Assembly: GCF_034669705.1 (NCBI RefSeq)
Contig: NZ_JAXMOR010000019.1
Location: 1-64,000, forward strand
DNA: 64,000 bases
From: Marinovum sp034669705
GTDB taxonomy: Bacteria > Pseudomonadota > Alphaproteobacteria > Rhodobacterales > Rhodobacteraceae
Reading direction: 5' to 3'
Position numbers and translations under genes: made by a program. The notes beneath the pieces were generated by a model, which was not told the origin of the DNA, did no database searches, and saw only the letters and a program-made list of their open reading frames with translations. Below, in pieces: positions 59,245 to 64,000 of this stretch (position 1 is the stretch's first letter; the number at the start of each line of letters is the position of its first letter).

Positions 59245-60767
59245 GGCAAAATCCTTACGTTCATCATCATGCCGGCGTCCTCATGCGGCAGGATGTGGCA
59301 ATGGGTGACGAAATCGCCGTCGAAATCCTCGAACCGCGACCGTAGGGTCAGGGTGCCGGCCGCCGGCACCACGAAGGTGTCATGCCAGGGCCGCTCCGCC
59401 AGCGGCACGCCGCTCACGGCCACCACCTGAAACGGGTTGATGTGGATGTGCATCGGATGCGGATAGGCGGTGGTGTTGACGAAGGTCCATTCCTCGGCCG
59501 TGCCGAGCCTGGGGTCGAGATGCCAGTCGTCGGGGTCATAGGACTGCCCGTCGATGGTGAAGGCAAGGTCGAAGACCGCCCGAGGGTCCTTGCGCTCGCC
59601 CAGTACCACGGTGCGTCTGCGCACGATCTCGGCGTCGGTGATGTCTGGCGGCGGCGCGGCGCGGGCGGGCATCAGGCCCGAGGGCGCGCCGCCCGGCGCG
59701 ATGTGCACCTGGCCCAGGGTCCGCGCCTTCAGATCGACCAGCCCGTGACGATAGGGCTGGCGCACCATGTCGTGCAGACCGGGCGCCAGCCCTTCGACCA
59801 CCACGTCGACCCGGTTGCCCGGCGACAGGAGCAGGCTGTCAACCGGTTTCGGTTCGCGCAGCGGTGTGCCATCGCGGCCCACCAGGGTGGCCGCCAGTCC
59901 CATAGCCTTGAAATCCAGCGGACAAAACTGGAAATCATTGGCCAAAAGCAGTCGCCAGAACTGGCGCTCGCCCTGACGCAGGCGGATCGTCGGCCGGTAT
60001 TGGCCATTGAGCGTGAAGATCCGCGGCGCGCGCAGCGACATGAACTGCCGCGGGTCGTCGAAATCCGCCGCGTCGCCGCCGATCACCGTCTGGATCACGA
60101 TTTGCCGCTCCGGCAGGCCCTCTGGCACGTAACCCTCTGGCTCCACGAGAATCATTCCCGCCATGCCGCTGCCGATCTGTGCTGCAACCGAGCCGTGCCA
60201 ATGCGGGTGGTACCAGAAGCTGCCGACCGGATGATTTTCGGGAATCTGCACGTGATAGTTGAACGCCTCTCCCGGCGCCACGGTCAGAAAGACATTGTCG
60301 CTGCGCCCCTTCGGGCTGACGTGCAAGCCGTGGAAATGCAGGTTGGTGGTGTTGAAATCATGCGGCGCCACATGGCTGCTGCCCACCGGCCCGCAAAGAT
60401 CGGCGGCCTCGAAAAGCGCCGGGTCCGGCATGGGCAACGGGTTCGGCGGCAGGGCATTTTCCAGCCGCAGATCGATCGCATCGCCGGGGCGCAGCCGCAG
60501 GGTCGGGCCGGGTAAGCCCCCGTTATAGCGCCGCAAATTGCGCGGTTTGTCATCGACCAGCGCCATCGAAAGCTGCGGTCGCAGGGTGGCCTGCAGGCGG
60601 CCATCGCGGCTGCGGATCTCGGACGGATTGGCCAGGTCGCCGGGGCCGCCAAGGCCGAAGCCTGCCAAGCCGTCGGCCTCGGCCCGGCCGGACCAGCCCA
60701 GCCCCGCCGCCGCGCCAAGCGCCACGCCGCCGGCCCCAAGTGCCAAGATCTGCCTGCGATTGTGCAT
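59241..60767 (-). CDS. Multicopper oxidase (laccase/CopA-like), Tat-exported
   Basis: A 508-residue three-domain oxidase with all four copper motifs: NLHFHGLHV (142-150), WYHPHWHG (185-192), HPMHIHINPF (437-446) and HCHILPHEDAGMM (489-501, type 1 site with an axial Met). The N-terminus MHNRRQILALGAGGVAL looks like a Tat signal, fitting export of a folded copper enzyme to the periplasm. Members oxidise phenols, cuprous ion or other metals and reduce oxygen to water. It is the first gene of the operon, with AGGGAG before the ATG, and overlaps the cytochrome/PCS fusion by four bases. No Met-rich insert typical of CueO is visible, so the substrate is open. Confidence 0.92.
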   Translation of the reverse strand: MHNRRQILALGAGGVALGAAAGLGWSGRAEADGLAGFGLGGPGDLANPSEIRSRDGRLQATLRPQLSMALVDDKPRNLRRYNGGLPGPTLRLRPGDAIDLRLENALPPNPLPMPDPALFEAADLCGPVGSSHVAPHDFNTTNLHFHGLHVSPKGRSDNVFLTVAPGEAFNYHVQIPENHPVGSFWYHPHWHGSVAAQIGSGMAGMILVEPEGYVPEGLPERQIVIQTVIGGDAADFDDPRQFMSLRAPRIFTLNGQYRPTIRLRQGERQFWRLLLANDFQFCPLDFKAMGLAATLVGRDGTPLREPKPVDSLLLSPGNRVDVVVEGLAPGLHDMVRQPYRHGLVDLKARTLGQVHIAPGGAPSGLMPARAAPPPDITDAEIVRRRTVVLGERKDPRAVFDLAFTIDGQSYDPDDWHLDPRLGTAEEWTFVNTTAYPHPMHIHINPFQVVAVSGVPLAERPWHDTFVVPAAGTLTLRSRFEDFDGDFVTHCHILPHEDAGMMMNVRILP

Positions 60768-60859
60768 GGACTCCCTTCCCGGTTGCCGGCCATTAAGTCT
60801 CCGAATACTGAAAAAATTGACATACCTATATACCGTTCCTCAGCGTAACCCGCTATAAC

Positions 60860-60875
60860 TGTGATGAATATCACT
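60860..60875. promoter_or_regulatory. CRP-like binding site between the oxidase operon and the cyclase gene
   Basis: TGTGATGAATATCACT matches the CRP core TGTGA-N6-TCACA at nine of ten positions and contains the perfect inverted repeat GTGAT-N4-ATCAC, which also resembles FNR-type boxes. It lies 93 bases upstream of the multicopper oxidase start and 46 bases upstream of the TTG I choose for the cyclase. Which CRP/FNR-family protein would bind is unknown. Confidence 0.55.
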
Positions 60876-60920
60876 ATAAAATACTTTGATTATTTCGTTC
60901 GCGCGCGGCAGGGGGACCGA

Positions 60921-63900
60921 TTGCAGGTTGAAGATTGGCTTCGCAGCCACGGACTTGAAAAATTTGCCGCGCTTTTCGCGGAGCACGAGATCGGCCTCGA
61001 TATCCTCGGGACGCTGACCGGGGCTGATCTGCGAGAACTGGGTCTGCCGCTGGGGGCGCGCAAGCGGATGCTGCGGGCCATCGCCGACTTCAACGAAACC
61101 GCCATGCCTGCCGCGCCGGTTGCCGCGACCGCGCCGGCGCCCAAGGCCGACGAGGGCGAGCGCCGCCAGATCACCGTGCTGTTCTGCGACCTGGTGGATT
61201 TCACCGGCCTGGCCACGGCGATGGACCCTGAGGACCTCGAGGCGCTGATCGCCCGCTTTGTCGAGACCTGCCGCGCCGAGGTGGCGCGCTGGGGCGGTCA
61301 CGTGGGCAATTACCTGGGCGACGGGCTGCTGGTCTATTTCGGCTGGCCGCAGGCGTTTGAGGACGCGCCGCAGCGCGCTGCCCATGCCTCGCTCGCCCTG
61401 GTGCGCGCGGCGGGCCGTCTGCGGGCGCCCTCTGGCCGGCCGTTGCAGGTGCGTGTCGGCATGGCGACCGGACTGGTGCTGGCCGGGCGCAAGCTCGACT
61501 CGGGTTCAGGCCAGCTCGACACTGTCTTTGGCAAGACACCGAACCTCGCCGCCCGGCTCGAGGCGCTGGCCCAGCCCGGCGAGGTGCTGATCGACCGGGC
61601 GACGGCGGCGCTGCTGCCAGAGCCACGCTTTGCGATGACCGATCTTGGCGCGCATCTGGTCAAAGGGTTCACCACCGCGGTCGATGTGGTGCGGCTCGAC
61701 GGCGCCTCGGTCCAGTCTTCGCCCAGCCGGGCCCGCAGCGCCCGCCTTGGCGAGGCGCCGATCGAGGGGCGTGACGGGCCGATGGCGCTGCTCGCCGGCT
61801 GGTGGCGGGAGGCGCAGAGCGGTCAGGGCCTGCGGATCGTCGCGCTCGAGGGTGAGGCCGGCATCGGCAAGAGCCACGTCAGCGCGCATTTCCTGCGCGC
61901 CTGCCGCAACGACGGCGGTCAGGGCCACGAGCTGCAATGCTGGCCCTACAACGACAACGCCACGCTCTACCCGATCGTGGCCTGGCTCTACGAACGCGCC
62001 GGGGTGATGCCGGACGCGCCGGTCGAGATGCGGCGCACCGCTTTTGCCGGGCTGGCGGCGCGGCAAGAGCTGCCGCGCGATGTCTACCTGAGCGGTCTGG
62101 GCGACCTGCTCGACCTTGATCCGGCGCTACTGGTGCAATCGTCGGAACTGCGCCGGGCGGCCTGGTTCGGGGCGATCGCGCGGATCCTGCGGGCCGATTG
62201 CGCCGTGGCACCGATGGCGCTGGTGCTCGAGGACATGCACTGGACCGATCCGCTGACCGATCACCTGCTGGCCGACCTTGCGGTCACGGCCGCCGATCTG
62301 CCGCTGATGATCCTCTCCACAGCGCGGCCGCAGGCGTCGCCCCGCTGGGCCGATCTGCCGCCGGTCCGCCGGATCGAGCTGACCCGTGTCGGCCGGCGCG
62401 CGGCCGAGCGGATGGTGACCCAGCTCTCGGTCGGGCTGACCGCCGAGGTGCGCGAGCGGATCGTCGAGGCCTCCGACGGGGTGCCGCTCTTCGTCTCGGA
62501 GCTGACCCGTGACATCATCAAGCGCGCCCGCGAGGGCAGCGGCGATGCCGCCGCGCTGACCATACCGGCGACGCTGCAGGGGGTTCTGGCTGCACGTCTT
62601 GAATCGGCGCGCGACGCGCGGCCGGTGGCGCAGGTGGCCAGCTGCATCGGCCGGGTCTTCGACCCCGGCGTGCTGGGGCGCGTGATGGGCCGCGACATGG
62701 CCGATCTGGCGCCGATGCTCGACACGCTCGAGACGCTGGCGCTGATCGAGCCGATCGAGGCCGAGGACCGCCGTTACATCTTTCGTCACGCGCTGATCCA
62801 GGAGGCGGCCTATCAGTCGCAGCCGAAATCGCGGCGCCGGGCGATTCACGGTGCGATTGCCGACGCGCTGGCGCTCAGCCCGACCGCCGACGACCGGGTG
62901 CTGGCCAACCACCTGACCGCCGCAGAGCGCTATTCCGAGGCGGTCGAGCGCTGGAAGGGCGCCGGGCTGCGCGCCGCCCGCCGCTCGGCCCAAGGCGAGG
63001 CGATCGAGCATTTCCGCCGCGGCCTCGGGCTGCTCGAGAAGCTGCCCGCCGGCCACGACCGCGATGCCCGGCGGCTGGCGATGCTGCTGGCGCTGGGGCC
63101 GGTGCTGTCCTCGCATGACGGCTATGGCGCCGAGACCGTCGGCGCGCTCTATGTCGAGGCCGCGGCGCTGGCCGACACCGCGGGCCAGCAGGCCGAGCGC
63201 TTCGCGGTGCGCCGCGGGCTCTGGATGTACCGCCAGATGAGCGCGCAGTACCCCGCCGCCGAACAGGTGGCGCAGGACATGCTGGCGCTGACCGGCGGTG
63301 CGGCGCCCAATGCCGCGCTCTCGCTCGAGGCGCACCGGGCGCTGGGCGCCACCGCCTTCATGCTGGGCAATCTGCGCGAGGCGCGCCGCTCGCTCGAAAC
63401 CGCCATCGACGGCTATGCCAGGGGCGCCGGCGCCGGCAATATCGCGCTGTTCGGCGATGATCCGGGGCTTGGCTGCATGGCCTATCTCAGCAGCTGCCTG
63501 TGGTACCTCGGCGAACCCGAGGCCGCACTGCGCTGCTGCGACGAGATGCTGTCGATCGCGCGGCGGATCGAGCATCCGTTCTCTCTGGCGCGCTCGCTCA
63601 CCTTTTCGGCCTACACCTATCACCTGATGCAGGATTTCGACCGGCTGCTGCCCACCGCCGAGGAGGCCGCGGTGCACGCCCAACGTTTTGAGTTTCCGTT
63701 TCACGAAGGGGTGGGGCGGATCCTCTGGGGCTGGGGGCTGTGCAAGCTTCGCGATCACGACCGCGGGCGTGGCCTGATCGACGCCGGTTTCGACCGCTAC
63801 GACGCCTCCGGCAGCTTCATGCTGCGGCCGCTCTACCTGACCCTGAGGGCGGAGCTCGCGGCCGAGAGCGGCCGGCCGTCGGAGGCCTGGGCGCTGTCGC

Positions 63901-64000
63901 AACGCTCGCGCGACGGGCTGGAACGCAGCCAGGAGAACCTGGTGCGGTCAGAGGTGCTGCGGGTGCAGGGCGAGCTTCTGGCGCAGCGCGGCGAGACCGC
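60921..64000 (+). CDS. Class III nucleotide cyclase with SAM domain and AAA-type ATPase/TPR region (runs off the window)
   Basis: At least 1,026 codons, incomplete at the 3' side. Residues about 1-60 form a SAM domain (VEDWLRSHGLEKFAALFAEH). A class III cyclase domain follows at about 78-260, with metal Asp residues in VLFCDLVDFTGLA and YLGDGLLVYFGWP and transition-state residues in TPNLAARLEAL. An AAA-type ATPase has Walker A EGEAGIGKSH (about 310-319) and Walker B MALVLEDMHWTDPL; helical TPR-like repeats fill the rest. This resembles large cyclase-ATPase regulators of actinobacteria and rhizobia. I chose TTG at 60921 because AGGGGGA lies just upstream and SAM homology begins there; an in-frame ATG at 60864 lacks a ribosome site and would overlap the CRP-like site. 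cAMP is the probable product, but specificity residues are not decisive. Confidence 0.85.
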   Translation, partial: MQVEDWLRSHGLEKFAALFAEHEIGLDILGTLTGADLRELGLPLGARKRMLRAIADFNETAMPAAPVAATAPAPKADEGERRQITVLFCDLVDFTGLATAMDPEDLEALIARFVETCRAEVARWGGHVGNYLGDGLLVYFGWPQAFEDAPQRAAHASLALVRAAGRLRAPSGRPLQVRVGMATGLVLAGRKLDSGSGQLDTVFGKTPNLAARLEALAQPGEVLIDRATAALLPEPRFAMTDLGAHLVKGFTTAVDVVRLDGASVQSSPSRARSARLGEAPIEGRDGPMALLAGWWREAQSGQGLRIVALEGEAGIGKSHVSAHFLRACRNDGGQGHELQCWPYNDNATLYPIVAWLYERAGVMPDAPVEMRRTAFAGLAARQELPRDVYLSGLGDLLDLDPALLVQSSELRRAAWFGAIARILRADCAVAPMALVLEDMHWTDPLTDHLLADLAVTAADLPLMILSTARPQASPRWADLPPVRRIELTRVGRRAAERMVTQLSVGLTAEVRERIVEASDGVPLFVSELTRDIIKRAREGSGDAAALTIPATLQGVLAARLESARDARPVAQVASCIGRVFDPGVLGRVMGRDMADLAPMLDTLETLALIEPIEAEDRRYIFRHALIQEAAYQSQPKSRRRAIHGAIADALALSPTADDRVLANHLTAAERYSEAVERWKGAGLRAARRSAQGEAIEHFRRGLGLLEKLPAGHDRDARRLAMLLALGPVLSSHDGYGAETVGALYVEAAALADTAGQQAERFAVRRGLWMYRQMSAQYPAAEQVAQDMLALTGGAAPNAALSLEAHRALGATAFMLGNLREARRSLETAIDGYARGAGAGNIALFGDDPGLGCMAYLSSCLWYLGEPEAALRCCDEMLSIARRIEHPFSLARSLTFSAYTYHLMQDFDRLLPTAEEAAVHAQRFEFPFHEGVGRILWGWGLCKLRDHDRGRGLIDAGFDRYDASGSFMLRPLYLTLRAELAAESGRPSEAWALSQRSRDGLERSQENLVRSEVLRVQGELLAQRGET

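Noticed and set aside
60864..60920. ATG at 60864 as the start of the cyclase gene
   Set aside because: It is in frame but has no ribosome site, adds 19 non-conserved residues and falls inside the CRP-like site; the TTG at 60921 has AGGGGGA just upstream and begins at the SAM domain.
1..64000. CRISPR array, prophage or plasmid-transfer region
   Set aside because: No regularly spaced short repeats, phage structural genes, integrase next to a tRNA, or conjugation genes were seen; mobile DNA is limited to insertion-sequence remains.

Overview
The window looks like the chromosome of a GC-rich alphaproteobacterium, most likely a Rhodobacterales (Roseobacter/Rhodobacter-type) species. This is inferred from codon use, the product set (an RpoH with an alphaproteobacterial QKSLFFNLRR box, the mreBCD-mrdA-rodA cluster, glnD, lppC/rsmI/yraN/gshB) and GC-rich intergenic repeats of the kind seen in that group. 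No rRNA, tRNA or CRISPR array was recognised.

Layout. 1-127: inner end of an IS21-type element cutting a sugar ABC ATPase gene. 128-10,789: glycoside/sugar locus with remains of a CUT2 importer, GntR regulator, mutarotase-like protein, a complete CUT1 importer, a GH78-type alpha-L-rhamnosidase and a divergent LacI regulator with a candidate operator. 10,790-12,959: insertion-sequence debris around one secreted orphan protein. 12,960-15,571: divergent glpD and a GlpR-type DeoR regulator. 15,578-19,181: malonate use (matB, matA, divergent matR-type GntR regulator with a perfect palindromic operator candidate). 19,320-23,425: an NhaA antiporter and two capsule-export genes (kpsT- and kpsE-like). 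23,529-30,148: mreB-mreC-mreD-mrdA-rodA plus a hydroxyacid dehydrogenase, all on the minus strand. 31,102-33,603: a DMGDH/GcvT-type oxidoreductase. 33,882-43,563: glnD, lppC, rsmI-yraN-gshB-esterase, comM, a GST-like protein. 43,762-50,253: rpoH, chaN, coaBC, dut, a membrane-anchored MoeB, an M3 peptidase. 50,335-54,619: TraB/GumN-like, GreA-like, selO, msrA, msrB.

The right end is the most unusual part. A ROK regulator sits behind a perfect 31-bp palindrome. It converges on a tightly overlapping four-gene minus-strand operon: Tat-type multicopper oxidase, an exported fusion of a mono-haem cytochrome c domain with a phytochelatin-synthase-like (Cys-His-Asp) domain, a small Tat-signal subunit, and a GMC flavoprotein carrying a four-cysteine motif like the iron-sulphur site of FAD-glucose dehydrogenases. 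Divergent from this operon, across a CRP-like site, starts a SAM-domain class III nucleotide cyclase/ATPase that runs off the window. I infer a periplasmic oxidase/thiol-metal system whose function is not known to me.

Regulatory signals were read directly: LacI, GlpR, MatR, ROK and CRP-like operator candidates, an intrinsic terminator after nhaA, and a terminator-shaped hairpin of rpoH that lies inside the signal-peptide codons of chaN.
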